Positions 53,400-64,000 of a stretch of DNA of 64,000 nucleotides are shown here, one piece after another. The position numbers were made by a program, and so were the translations under genes. The DNA comes from Hydractinia symbiolongicarpus (Eukaryota > Cnidaria > Hydrozoa > Anthoathecata > Hydractiniidae), in the NCBI RefSeq assembly GCF_029227915.1, contig NC_079879.1, forward strand, positions 7,132,001-7,196,000. The letters are read 5' to 3'. Under the pieces are notes generated by a model. The model worked only from the letters and a program-made list of their open reading frames with translations. It was not told where the DNA came from and searched no databases. Position 1 is the stretch's first letter, and each line of letters opens with the position of its first letter.

Positions 53400-53790
53400 T
53401 CGGCTAGATGACATTTGAAATTTAAGGGGATTCCGCCCCCCTGCTCCCCTCAATAACTTGTCCAGATTGAATCAAGTTTGGCACACTTATAGTAAGTCCC
53501 AAAAGGAACAAAATAGGATAAATAAATTTTTGCTTATGTCAGCACGTTTACTATGACGTCACCGAAAGCTCTAAATTTTTCCACATAAAACTATCTACTT
53601 GATGAAAAAAGTAACTTTCAAGTTCTAAGAGTTATTGTATTTTCTCGATTATAATTATTTCATCAGAGGTTTTTACAGGTGGTTTCAAGTAATAGCCAAT
53701 ATCAAAGTCTTTGCGAGGTTTGGTACCTAAAGATTTGGCGTGCAGGTGTCTCATAGATATAATTTAAAAAATCAGTAAGTGTTATAGCCA
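53400..53790 (+). repeat. dispersed repeat, inverted partner at 55735-56010
   Basis: GTTTCAAGTAATAGCCAATA, GGTACCTAAA and TGCAGGTGTCT occur here and reverse-complemented in 55735-56010 in the same order. Confidence 0.7.
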
Positions 53791-54341
53791 TGCAACATAG
53801 CATAAAGGAGCTTTTAAAAAAGCGGGAGGGCGGAATCTAAATATGGCGGCAAATTTGTAATGTCTGGCAATGTAAACAAAAATGACTACTCTAAATAGAC
53901 AATTAATTTTATTGTTATCCTACGAGAGAGATTTACTTAACCTCCAATATTTATACATGTGATGTATTTCTCGCATTTTAATTGGCTGAAAAAAACTATT
54001 TTTCGGGAAAATTCTAAAAAAGGTTGAAAGTTTTCAGCTTTTGGAATTTCATCCAACTCATAAAACTTTTCCGGATATTGCTTTAATTAATTTAAATGTT
54101 GGATTTTTTTGTCCAGGAAACTATTTCAACAAGGAAGGATCAGCCTTTAAGCATAATGTAAAAAAATATTGTTGGTTTGCACAAGTATTGCACCACGCAC
54201 GTGTTAGAAATACTTAGCATGATTTACTCTCGCAAAAGGTCAGAATAACAACAAAATTTTCGCATTTGGAAAATGCAAATTTTGATGTACTGGTTTGCTT
54301 TAATATTTTTTAAATCTTCCTTAGTATATTATGGTTTGCTA

Positions 54342-54362
54342 GGGGGGGGGGGGGGGGGGGGG
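54342..54362. repeat. 21-base G homopolymer
   Basis: Uninterrupted G run, the longest in the window. Confidence 0.98.
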
Positions 54363-55734
54363 TAGAAGCTGTACCTCTTTACAATGTGAGTGAAACTGAA
54401 AAATAGCAAAAATGTCTTTCCGTAAATTAAAAGACATTTATTTGCACTGAGAAAGAGGGTGCTTTCCAACTGAATTTATATTACATGATGATAGAGGGGA
54501 CCTTTTTCATTCAAGTCATGTGTTCTACAAAATGTATTTATTTTCTCATTAACAACCAAATTAAATGCAAGAAAGTGCTATTCTAGTACATTACGTCTTC
54601 ATTGTCTTCTTTTTACCTTGTTTAAGTTTAAGTGGTATTTCAACTGAGAGAGATTATTTAGACGTAATGTTTGCTTGTTAGGATTGATTTAAGAGAATGA
54701 GGCTACATGAGAGGTGTTATTCAACCATGTACGATATTCTTACAAGAGCACAATACCTCCTTGAAAAGTGTTATTTATTGAGATATCCATGTTTCTAATA
54801 AAAGAATTTATTCATGCTAAATACGCAAAAAGGACCACCATCTTAATTAATCATGTAAATCACAATAGCACGTGACCAAGCCAATTAAATGAGCGTGTTA
54901 AAAAATAACACACCAATAGTTTCATTGTTAATAAAACATACCACCTACCCATCCAACCACCCACCATCTCAGCTTCATTCCACTGGCGCTGTGTGCTTGC
55001 TATCTTATCATACAGAGAAATTATATCACTTTAGTTAACGCCTTAACTAGATCGCCAATACTACCTTTTATATTGTTGTAAATTGCATTATATATCAAAG
55101 AAATAAAGCTATTTTTGTTTAAATATCATGAATTTGAACATAACACAGGTACATAAAAGAGTACACATTTAATGCTCGTAAAATTCTGAACATGAAGAAT
55201 TTTGTGAAAAAGTCGGTTCGCAAAATAAAGTATGCTGTATGAAAACACGAAATAAGCAGAACAAACCGTAATCAGAATCCTTTTTAAAAAATACGTAATA
55301 AGCGAGACGCACGCCATGCTGTATAAAAAGGTCTTGAAAACCCGTTATGTTTTCCACGAGCCACCGACTAATACTGTATATTAACGTATTAAACTGAGAT
55401 TAGTTTGTCTAATTCACGCCAGTTAGTATTGTCTGATTTCTGTAAAACCCCATAGGGAATATAAATACAAATGATGCCCTAATATAAGTAAAATCAAAGA
55501 AGTCGAAAGAATTCAATGCAACCAGGATTGTCACCTCATTTGTTTTTAAGACCGTGGTATACACAGAAACTCTAATATATTATTCATAAAAAAATTACCA
55601 CGAAGTGAAAACGCAGATTCGTTCGATAATGAAACAAGAAAAATTATTTGCAAGCAAATGGCTAATTTAGTAAACCACAATCTTGATTAAGTTACTTTCT
55701 TAAAAAAAACTACAAAAAAGTACATTCCTAAAAT

Positions 55735-56010
55735 CGCAGAACTTTAGAGAATTACTAGCAATCAACCCTATTCGGTCCGGGGGCGGATTCCTGACGGCTT
55801 TTTCTTAATAACTCCTTATTGATATATTATATGGCTATAAAACTTACTGAGTTTCAATATTTATCTATTAGACACCTGCATGCGAAATTTTTAGGTCCCA
55901 TACCTTTTAGAGGCTTTGATATTGGCCATTACTCGAAACTACCCCTAAATATCTCTATGAAATTCTTATAATGGAGAAATTTAATAACTCTTGTTAGGAT
56001 TATCCTTAGA
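55735..56010 (-). repeat. dispersed repeat, inverted partner of 53400-53790
   Basis: The reverse complement contains GAGTAATGGCCAATATCAAAG, GGACCTAAAAATTT and GCAGGTGTCT, as in the partner. Confidence 0.7.
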
Positions 56011-56769
56011 ACTTGAAACTTGCAACACAGCTTTGTTTAATTAACAAGAATCATTTTCCATAATTTGGACACGTGGGTAACCCGATTTCCCGATTTTGTC
56101 GGATTTTACCTGAATATTGGAAAAAAAACAAAATTTCGGGCAATTTTTTATGCGATCCACGTAAAAACCGGAAAATATGTTAAATAACTTTTATTTAGCT
56201 TTCAGAAACTTCAAACAGAATGCAAAAATTCGCTCTGGAACACAAGTAATTAAATTTTAAGCAGATAGTGGGATTTTTAACAAATTTCAAGCTCCTACAG
56301 ACCCTAACTTTTTAGAAAATTTCAGATATTTTATCTTTGTAGAGCCACAAAATAAAGACTTTTTTTAAACCTTCATTTTCATGGTGAAATTATGTCTTTT
56401 AAGAATCTTTTATGTTTGATCGTAGCCGTGTATTAAGGCGTTTTGTCCATTGCGAAAGATCTCTGCCCTAGGCATGCCAGAGACTATACCAGTGCGAATT
56501 GACACTTTCTGTTGGAGTTCAGCGTAACAATAGGATTGATTTCTTAGCAACTTATCTTGTCGAACTGGTGGTCTGACTTTGCACACGATAAAACCGCCAC
56601 CATGCACAACCTTTAACGTGTTTATAAAGCCACCCAATGCGTTTTCAAACAATTAAAAATAGTAGTTGCGATTTATAAGAATCATTTGATTGTTACTACG
56701 ATGTAATTAACAAAGAGGAATATACCACAGTATCATACATAGTAAATGAAACGAAAAAAACAAACTAAC

Positions 56770-56818
56770 CTTCATTGAAATACGACTGCAGGATCATAAA
56801 TATAGCGAAGTAGATCAT
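56770..56818 (-). CDS. secreted Frizzled-CRD protein, exon 1 (signal peptide)
   Basis: Minus-strand ATG at 56818-56816 gives MIYFAIFMILQSYFNE, a short hydrophobic signal peptide. Then the donor GAAG/GTTAGT in phase 1, exactly the phase needed by the CRD exon at 51821. The five exons chain to about 645 residues. The linkage over a 5-kb intron is inferred from phase and content. Confidence 0.5.
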
Positions 56819-58477
56819 TCTGCAATGTTTCTTCTGTTGCTTCTCAAAAATACGAGATTTATTATTTCACAAAGGAAAAATCAATGTAAGGAAAGATTGG
56901 CTTATTAAGCATAAAAAAATATATAAAATAGATTACTAAAAATAAACTGTCAAAAATGTATGACGTCGAACTGAAACAGCATACTTGTGGATTTGTCATA
57001 TTCTGATCAAGTTACTTTGGAACACACAAACACAATTACAGAGGAAACAATAAAATTATATGGGCTTGGTTTGGAATGTTTTGATGTTTTAGTATGTTGG
57101 CAAACAAAAACATATTTCTTTCTTAATATACCATACATATTATTTATAAAACTGTCATAAAACGGATATAGCTACAATGTTGCATAACTCAACAACAAAA
57201 TTTTTTTCTGTTCCTTTCCTTTACTTCTACAATTGAATCATTCTAAAATTTTAAAATGACGATTGGAACTTTCTGTTTTAGAAACTTATACAGATGGGTT
57301 TTTTGGCATCTACGTACAACATGCAAATTAAAACTACATGGGCGAAGTCCAAGACCAACCTTCTTTCTTAATTATTCTCGCTTTGTGACGCAAAAGTGGT
57401 ATCCGAGGAACAATCACCCAAGGGCAAGCTTCTTTTGTAATAGCCGTATTTATCTTTTTGTGACGCAAAAATGATATACAAATATCCGGGTAACATTCGC
57501 CCCTGCGACCTTATCACAAGCCGTAATTTTTGAATACTAGTTGTCCAGGCGGTCGTACATACTTCCACCATCATATTCTTACCCGTCACACATATCCTGT
57601 ATCTTAGTTTTAGCTAGGCGTGGTTACGACAGCCTTAAGACAATGTATTTACTTAAACCAAAGTTCTTGTTTCAATATAAAATTTTCCCAAGAAGTGCAA
57701 AACAAAATATATCTGCCGATTGTTTTGTCCGAATGGGATTATCAAAGTCTGTAACCTGTGTTTTTATTAGAGCCGCTGTTGCGTGAGTTTAGTTTTTTAA
57801 AAACAACGCAACGGCCGCACGTTGTGATTTACCTATGATCTTGCCTATTTTCTTCAAAATGGCGCCCTATGCGCAACTTTATTTATTTCTTTTCGTTTAC
57901 TTAATGTTAACAAGATTATGTAACAATCAGGTTTAAAAATGATGCAACAAAGAATGAACCTGCAAAGATAAAGAAAACAATAAATCATAGAAATATCTTT
58001 AACTTACTCACAAGTAGAAAACATTATTGAACAAAAAACTTCAAATAGTAGCTGAGAGCTAGCCTTCACTTTTGGTTAATCACAAGACGAACAGTTATAT
58101 AGCAGTTAATCATGATTCAGAAACCCTCGACCTATTTCGTGGCTCTCAAAAATGCAGTACCTTGAGTAGACATAAATTCTGCAATGCGATTGGTTTATAT
58201 CGACATAGATAATGTATTTACACGCCATGATGCATGCAACGATTTGTTATAAAAATGGCGTATTTTGTTAGAAAAACATTGAAAAACGAGAGGATTTCTG
58301 ACTATGAAATTTTCAAAATATTAACCAAAACATGGTGTTTCGAGCAGTATATTTTTAATATTTTTACAAATGATATTTTATAGCACATTTCTTATTGTTG
58401 ACATTATAAATAAAAAAAAATTTAAAGCTTTGTGAAAAACATAATTGGAATAAATAAAGATGTTTATCTATACATCG
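56819..58477. other. upstream/intergenic, nothing recognised
   Basis: The promoter of the Frizzled-CRD gene should lie near 56850-57000. I see no clear TATA box. Confidence 0.35.
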
Positions 58478-58690
58478 TGGTTCCAATAGCTCGCTAAATA
58501 CTTTAATCCTTGCCAATTTAATGACCAACCTGAACAGACTTTGTGTTCTCTCCGCATGGCCAGAACATTCCATGTACGGCCATGAATAAAAGTGTTCGTT
58601 GAAGCTTCATTGATGTAGCTGGGGAGCTTCTTAAATTCGTGTATTTTATTAGGTAAGAATTAATTTATATATAATTGAGAAAAGTGTGCT
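58478..58690 (-). repeat. dispersed repeat, inverted relative of 40800-40985
   Basis: Contains CATGTACGGCCATGAA, AGCTGGGGAGC and AATTTATATATAATTGAGA in the mirrored order. Confidence 0.65.
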
Positions 58691-59348
58691 GCCTAGCTAG
58701 TTATCGAGCTAGCTAGCTAGGTAACTACATGAAATAGTGTTTTGATTAGACTGCTTTTTTTTTAAAAGAGTCGGCAGCCAAAAACCTGCTTTGTGTAATA
58801 TTTTCATGGCTGTGGACACCCAACTCCTGTTCTTATGGGAAAAAGGGGCTACTTCTATCCGATAAAAGGATATGTATATTCTCACAGGATTTTATTTTTA
58901 ATTTTTGCAGAAAAGTTGTCGAAACTAACAAAAGTTTATTGTTATTTATGCCGAACAATCAGAGTGAACTGATGATTAGCCTGTAACAGAATATATAGTT
59001 AGGCGATGCAGGATTATTAGACGCTACGGTTAGTATAATTAGCTTCTTTGTGTTCTTTACAGTTAGCTAACTGCATCTTTTCCATGTTTTTTCTTGAAAT
59101 TGGAATAGTGTTGTTATTTAGTAACACGACATACTGCTAAATGCAGTAAAATTAACTTTTTTGCACAATGGTTTCTTGTTTCTTTTTTTGGTTTTAATTG
59201 AAGCACAACTTTATGTGGGTCTATATAAATATAGATGGCTATAGGAAAATTGATAACAAAGAGAAGTGTGGAAATTTAGGTAAAAAAAAAAATTCTATTG
59301 TATAAGTAGTTGTATGAGCGGCTAATTATACTGTATGTACTGTATATA

Positions 59349-59809
59349 CAGTGGACTTGCTATTACTTGAATCTCTATAACTCGAATCTCTCCTTTACCC
59401 AAATGTTTTTTCAGTCTCTTGGGGTATTTCCTCTCTATAACTCCAGTGTCGTAACATGTATCGAGAACTTACAAGTCGTTTTTGCATTGTATTGGCTCTG
59501 TAAACGTAAATAAGTCTTAACTGATGCGATTGTTTCATATCTACATGTGTGAGGGATCTTAAATGATTCAAATGTCACTCTAACAAAACGTAAACATGAT
59601 TCTTTGGTATTAAAGTTTTACAATCATGGCGTCTGTTGCTGGGACAAAACGTAAAGCAGAAAAGGGAGAAAAATCATGCTTAATTGGCCATTTATACAAA
59701 ATTTATACAAAAACTTGGAAAAACTTCCAACACTTTATTACCAGAACCTCTCTATAACTTGAACGGTTTCTAATTCCCCGTGGCTGTTCGAGTCATAGAG
59801 AGTCCACTG
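59349..59809 (+). mobile_element. pogo/Tigger-type internal-deletion MITE
   Basis: Starts CAGTGGACTTGC...CTCTATAACTCGAA and ends ...TTCGAGTCATAGAGAGTCCACTG, the typical pogo/Tigger terminal pattern. TA precedes the left end. A short start MASVAGTKRKAEKGEK at about 59627 looks like the remaining N-terminus of its transposase. Confidence 0.7.
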
Positions 59810-59879
59810 TTAATTCTGCATGGATAAATAGATATTTTATATGGCTAGCCTCACATATATTAAGGGATATACCCTTTCT

Positions 59880-60075
59880 ATTATTTCCAGGAGGTGCCAT
59901 GGCTTAGATGGGGAGTCCTATGAGTATTTAATGCTCATTTTGAGCTACGCAGACTCAATTAGGGGCTGCGCTTTACCAGACAACTCCATGTAACATCCAA
60001 CAGCCCACACCTCCTCAATTTTCCTCACATGGCTTAGGTTAACACAAGCCATGTGAGAGGCTAGAAGGTGCCAAA
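59880..60075 (-). repeat. dispersed repeat, copy 2 of the 34850 family
   Basis: CCATGGCTTAGATGGGGAGT, TACCAGACAACTCC and CCTCACATGGCTTAGG match the reverse complement of 34850-35070 in order. Confidence 0.6.
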
Positions 60076-61714
60076 TATGGTTTAAAACCCATAACATGTT
60101 TAAATGTTATGAGCCGGGCATTCGTGTTTTCAAGAAACCATAAATTGACTCAAAGGAACTTACAAAACAGTTAAATGTAGTATACGAAGGACTTGTTGAT
60201 CGAAATTGTTTTGGCAATACTAAAGTCACAAAGCACATTGGATTTGCATGTTTATCTTGAAAATTCTTGCAGATTCTATAGGTGCGAATTCCAGTTCATT
60301 TAAAGGTATTAAAGCAAGTCCATGTGTGCCAAAACTCAGTGTAGAAGAATGCTACATGCATGCCTAGCTATTATTGGAAGGTAAGTCAGAATGCCCTTGT
60401 ATGGTTCGGAAACGGTTGTAGATTCTAAAGTCTTGCTCTTGTATGTTTTTTGGTATTTGTAGCATTTTTATTATTATATTTGTGTAAAATGCACTTGTGC
60501 TGTAGTTTGTTGTTGTGCAAGACTCATCATGCATCGAACTTTTTTGCGTACTTATTTAAAATTGCACACGCCTTGCAGTTTTATCAAGGGCGTGCTACTT
60601 AAATAAACGAGTACTTCTTATTCCTGACCATATCTTGCATCATCAGCATTAGTGTCTTAAAACTTCGCAGAAGCTCTTAAAATGCAATTCTGAAACCTGT
60701 TTTTTGAAAAAATAACAAACTTGATCTGTACTTATGGCTTGTGTAATATATAATAAATCATATTGGTATTTGCCAGTTAATGCACTGTCTTAACCGCTCG
60801 TAGTTGATTGGTTACCAGGATCATAATACGTTGACGTATGATCATTAATATTGGTTGTAAATCCTGTAAATTGTCCTGCGCATGCGAGAAGACATTGTCT
60901 AGACATGAGTCAAAATGTTTTGACCTTATCTATTCCTCTCCATTCTGAGCGAAAGTTGAATTGATGCTTTTCGAAGAAGTATAGATCTTAAAGAAGAAAG
61001 AAAGAAAGAAACGGTTCAGTTCTTAGAAGTTTTTCTTTCGATCGAATCCGCTACAAAGCAATAGTGAAGTTCAAATCAATAAATTACTGATCCGCGTCGA
61101 GGCAGAAAAAAATGTAAGTGAAAATTTAGCTTAATACATAAATTGCATAGTTTTAGGGATATAAAAGTGCATTGGTAGTCCTCTAATATGTACTGTATTA
61201 TATTTCCAAAGAAAATCATTATTTTTATGCTCATACTCGATAAACTAAACAAACCCCTATAAAAGGGTTTGGAAACAAGAAGCTGTGGTTGTCTCACTTA
61301 TCCTGATCAGGTACTCAGTTTTTTTCATTTAAAATTGTACATACCTGAGACAACGCTTCGTACTGTTAGTTCATGTTTATCTATGTCAAGTAAAAACTGT
61401 CATTCCTTAAGAAATACTTTTTAAAGGAAGCACATCATTACATCGAGCGCTTACGGTAACCTTTTTTTATTTACTTTTAGAAATAAAATATCTAACTTAG
61501 AAAAAAAATTTGTAGATAGTCCATATGTCCAATATATTCAGTATCCAGAGTGCTTTGGTGACATGGAAAATAATCTCTTGGATTTCTAGATTTTCTGATG
61601 ATGCAAACTTCTCCCAAACTTTCCGTGTTCAAGACAGGAAGTTCATTAACTTATAAAATCTAAATACTTCTTTTATTACGTACCTAATCAAGCATTTATT
61701 TGCAGCCAAAACAA
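60076..61714. other. intergenic, nothing recognised
   Basis: A short GAAA repeat (AAAGAAAGAAAGAAA, about 60994-61010) is the only structure noted. Confidence 0.4.
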
Positions 61715-62265
61715 ATGTTGTTTGTTGTTGTTGTTTGTTGTTGTTTGTTGTTGTTTGTTGTTGTTTGTTGTTGTTTGTTGTTGTTTGTTGTTGTTTGTTG
61801 TTGTTTGTTGTTGTTTGTTGTTGTTTGTTGTTGTTGTTTGTTGTTTGTTGTTTGTTGTTGTTGTTTGTTGTTGTTTGTTGTTGTTTGTTGCTGTTTGTTG
61901 TTGTTTGTTGTTTGTTGTTGTTGTTTGTTGTTTGTTGTTTGTTGTTGTTGTTTGTTGTTGTTTGTTGTTGTTTGTTGCTGTTGTTTGTTGTTGTTTGTTG
62001 TTGTTTGTTGTTGTTGTTTGTTGTTGTTTGTTGTTGTTTGTTGTTGTTTGTTGTTGTTTGTTGTTGTTTGTTGTTGTTTGTTGTTGTTTGTTGTTGTTTG
62101 TTGTTGTTTGTTGTTGTTTGTTGTTGTTGTTTGTTGTTGTTTGTTGTTGTTTGTTGTTGTTTGTTGTTGTTTTTTGTTGTTTGTTGTTGTTGTTTGTTGT
62201 TGTTTGTTGTTGTTTGTTGTTGTTTGTTGTTGTTTGTTGTTGTTTTTTGTTGTTTGTTGTTCATT
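61715..62265. repeat. TTG-rich 10-bp microsatellite/minisatellite
   Basis: About 55 units of TTGTTGTTTG with 7-bp and 13-bp variants (extra or missing TTG). Long frames on both strands (Cys/Val/Leu and Asn/Gln/Thr) are by-products. Confidence 0.97.
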
Positions 62266-63369
62266 GTTGCTTTAATTAGTAATTTTTTTTCTTTAAAATT
62301 TACCCTTAACAGAAATATTAAAGCTTACCCTTGAATACTGAAAATTGATGAAGACGAAAAATTTAATCCTATTTCCATTTATTGCTTACAAACAAACACA
62401 TCATATTTTTATTTTGTTGCATCACGAGAATTTGATTAGTTAAGAGACGAAAGAGATCGAACGTTTATTTGATTATCTGGCTTGACTATCTATTTCGTAT
62501 CGGAAATTAGATTGGCTTTTCATAATAAGTGGTACAGATTAACCCACGTTGCCGATTGCAAGAACGGAAATTGCCAATTAATTAATAATCAACTCCTTTT
62601 TTAATACTTTCTTTAACAACATCAGAACCGTTAACTTACTGATTCTAAAATTTACTGCAGACCATTTTTTTTTCATTTTGGAATAAAAAGACCGAAAAGA
62701 AATTTCAGTAAAATTTCAAGTAAGTGGTTCGGTGTTTCCAACAACATAATCACTACGTCTGATTAAAAAGGCCTAGTAATTTTTGGACTTTTTTTATTTT
62801 TAGCGCCTCCTAAAGTTAATGGATTATGGCTAAAATGTTATAATGTTTCTCAAGTATCCAAAGAATATTTAATTTGAATATTTTTAAGCAAACATTGCCA
62901 AAGATATTTGCTTAACTATGTATCTGTGAACACTGATTTTAGCACAAAATTTCAGTGAATGTCAAAGTGAAAATATCAGATTGTTAATTTTCATGCGACA
63001 TCCATGACTTAAAACTTACAACGTAATAAAAGAGAAGTTATGGGAGTAGGCCCTCCCCGGCAATACACTCGACTCCTAGCTATATTGCATACAGGATAAG
63101 AAATAATTGCATCTGTTGACAAAGTTTAAAACGTGAAATACAAAAATTAAATAAAAATGTCATTTTAATGGGCTAAAACAAAGAAAGCTTAAACAGAGAA
63201 AGAAAAAGAAACTTAAAAAGGCACGGTAGGAATGAACGGCTAAAAGGGACGCAGATTCTATCCATTCATTACCCACATTTATTCCCAAACATTTGAGCTA
63301 TTCTTGTGTTCTAACCTAAAAATCAAAAATATGTATGTTTTAAGCGTAATATGCCATGATATATAATGG
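62266..63369. other. intergenic, nothing recognised
   Basis: AT-rich without notable frames or repeats. Confidence 0.4.
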
Positions 63370-63700
63370 ATAGTCGTTAATCCGTGTAAAATTCACGGGC
63401 TAGCCCGTCGTACACATTCCAGTCCTAAGATTATCATCATCACTCTTTGTGCGTATTCTAAGCATCGCTATTTCGAGCATCCTTAACATATAGTAGCAAT
63501 TCAGCTGCCATTTTGAACAAAATACGGCTACCATTAGTGCTTGGAGAATTCATGGGTATTCGCCCATCGTGGATATTTCCCACATCGTTTTTTCTTGGAA
63601 TTTTGCCTGGCGGTTAGTATGAAACAATGAAGTTTACTTAGGCGGGGTTATTACTGTAATTACAGGTTCGATTATAATGCTGTTCTTAATTTAATATCCC
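63370..63700 (+). repeat. ACTAGTCGTTAGCCCG repeat, two diverged copies
   Basis: TAGTCGTTAATCCGTGTAAA plus ATTCACGGGCTAGCCCGTCG at 63370, and a second start-like block (TTCATGGGTATTCGCCCATC) at about 63550 followed by a TTTCCCACATCG segment as in the 51913 copy. Confidence 0.55.
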
Positions 63701-64000
63701 TTTAAAAATTGTTCTCAAAAATGCGGTAAGATCTGAAGGATGTAAGTTACCATTTTGAACAGACAAACAATATATGGATGTTATTCCAAAGACTAACTAG
63801 TTGGCTTTAGGATGCTCCCTTAAAATCTACGTTTGTAGCTAAAATTTTAAAATTGTTTTCTTTTAAGATTTATATATGGTTAGAAAAAGAGACAATATAA
63901 TAATTTTAGCATGCAAAAGCATATAAACTGCAACGTTAGATCGTCCAGCAAATAATGCTGTCATCGCTAGAACTTTGTGTAGTATTTATCAAATGAACGA

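Larger units (their letters stand above)
51822..56769 (-). other. long intron 1 of the Frizzled-CRD gene (proposed)
   Basis: Rich in repeats: ACTAGTGGTTAGCCCG copy (51913), an inverted pair (53400/55735) and a 21-base G run (54342). A minus-strand frame at 56652-56410 (VRPPVRQDKLL ... IRTGIVSGMPRAEIF) matches nothing I know and has no convincing splice sites. Confidence 0.45.

Noticed and set aside
56410-56652. 80-codon minus-strand frame as an extra exon of the Frizzled-CRD gene
   Set aside because: No convincing splice sites in the needed phase, and the signal-peptide exon joins the CRD exon directly in phase.
61629-62334. Long frames on both strands (Cys/Val/Leu-rich and Asn/Gln/Thr-rich)
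   Set aside because: Product of the TTG-rich array, which has no stops in several frames.

Overview
The window is eukaryotic, AT-rich animal DNA. It has spliced genes with GT-AG introns, several families of decayed transposons, minisatellites and microsatellites. The repeat and gene types (Polinton, a PHD-finger LINE, pogo and integrase elements, a cAMP-receptor-like GPCR, a Mab-21/cGAS-like gene, a Frizzled-type cysteine-rich domain) fit a non-bilaterian or marine invertebrate. A cnidarian, perhaps a hydrozoan, is my best guess; this is inference and I cannot name the species.

The centrepiece is a Polinton/Maverick (virus-like, self-synthesising) element at 12307-28301, about 16.0 kb. It has terminal inverted repeats beginning 5'-AG, a 5-bp target duplication (CCTTG), and about 16 densely packed intron-less genes. 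Left to right these are a small OB-like protein (-), a conserved membrane-anchored protein (-), minor capsid candidate, major capsid protein, packaging ATPase, a run of small membrane proteins, a coiled-coil/TM protein (-), two tandem paralogues with Gly-rich hydrophobic cores, a retrovirus-type integrase (-, broken), a SAP-like protein, an acidic protein, a small helical (possibly death-fold) protein, and protein-primed-type DNA polymerase B (broken by two frameshifts). I found no adenain-like protease. Many genes end at a short perfect hairpin or palindrome, four of them sharing the arm TTTGTTAC; this looks like a 3'-end signal system reminiscent of the hairpin rule of giant viruses.

The element sits inside an exon of a host gene whose two halves (9754-10378 + 11510-12306, and 28307-28801) read in one frame across the empty site. 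The product is a Mab-21/cGAS-like nucleotidyltransferase with GS and DxD motifs, so a DNA-virus-like element has disrupted a candidate nucleic-acid-sensor gene.

Other host genes: a complete four-exon GPR157-like GPCR (3406-6609, +) and a five-exon secreted Frizzled-CRD protein (56818-48574, -) that I could chain through consistent splice phases. The rest is repeats: a LINE with a PHD-like finger (two copies, one internally duplicated), a long-ORF LINE (42838-45150), a pogo/Tigger element (31435-33286) beside a decayed retroelement/GIN-type integrase (33290-34480), Harbinger pieces, several MITEs, a 418-bp CTGT array and a 550-bp TTG-rich array.
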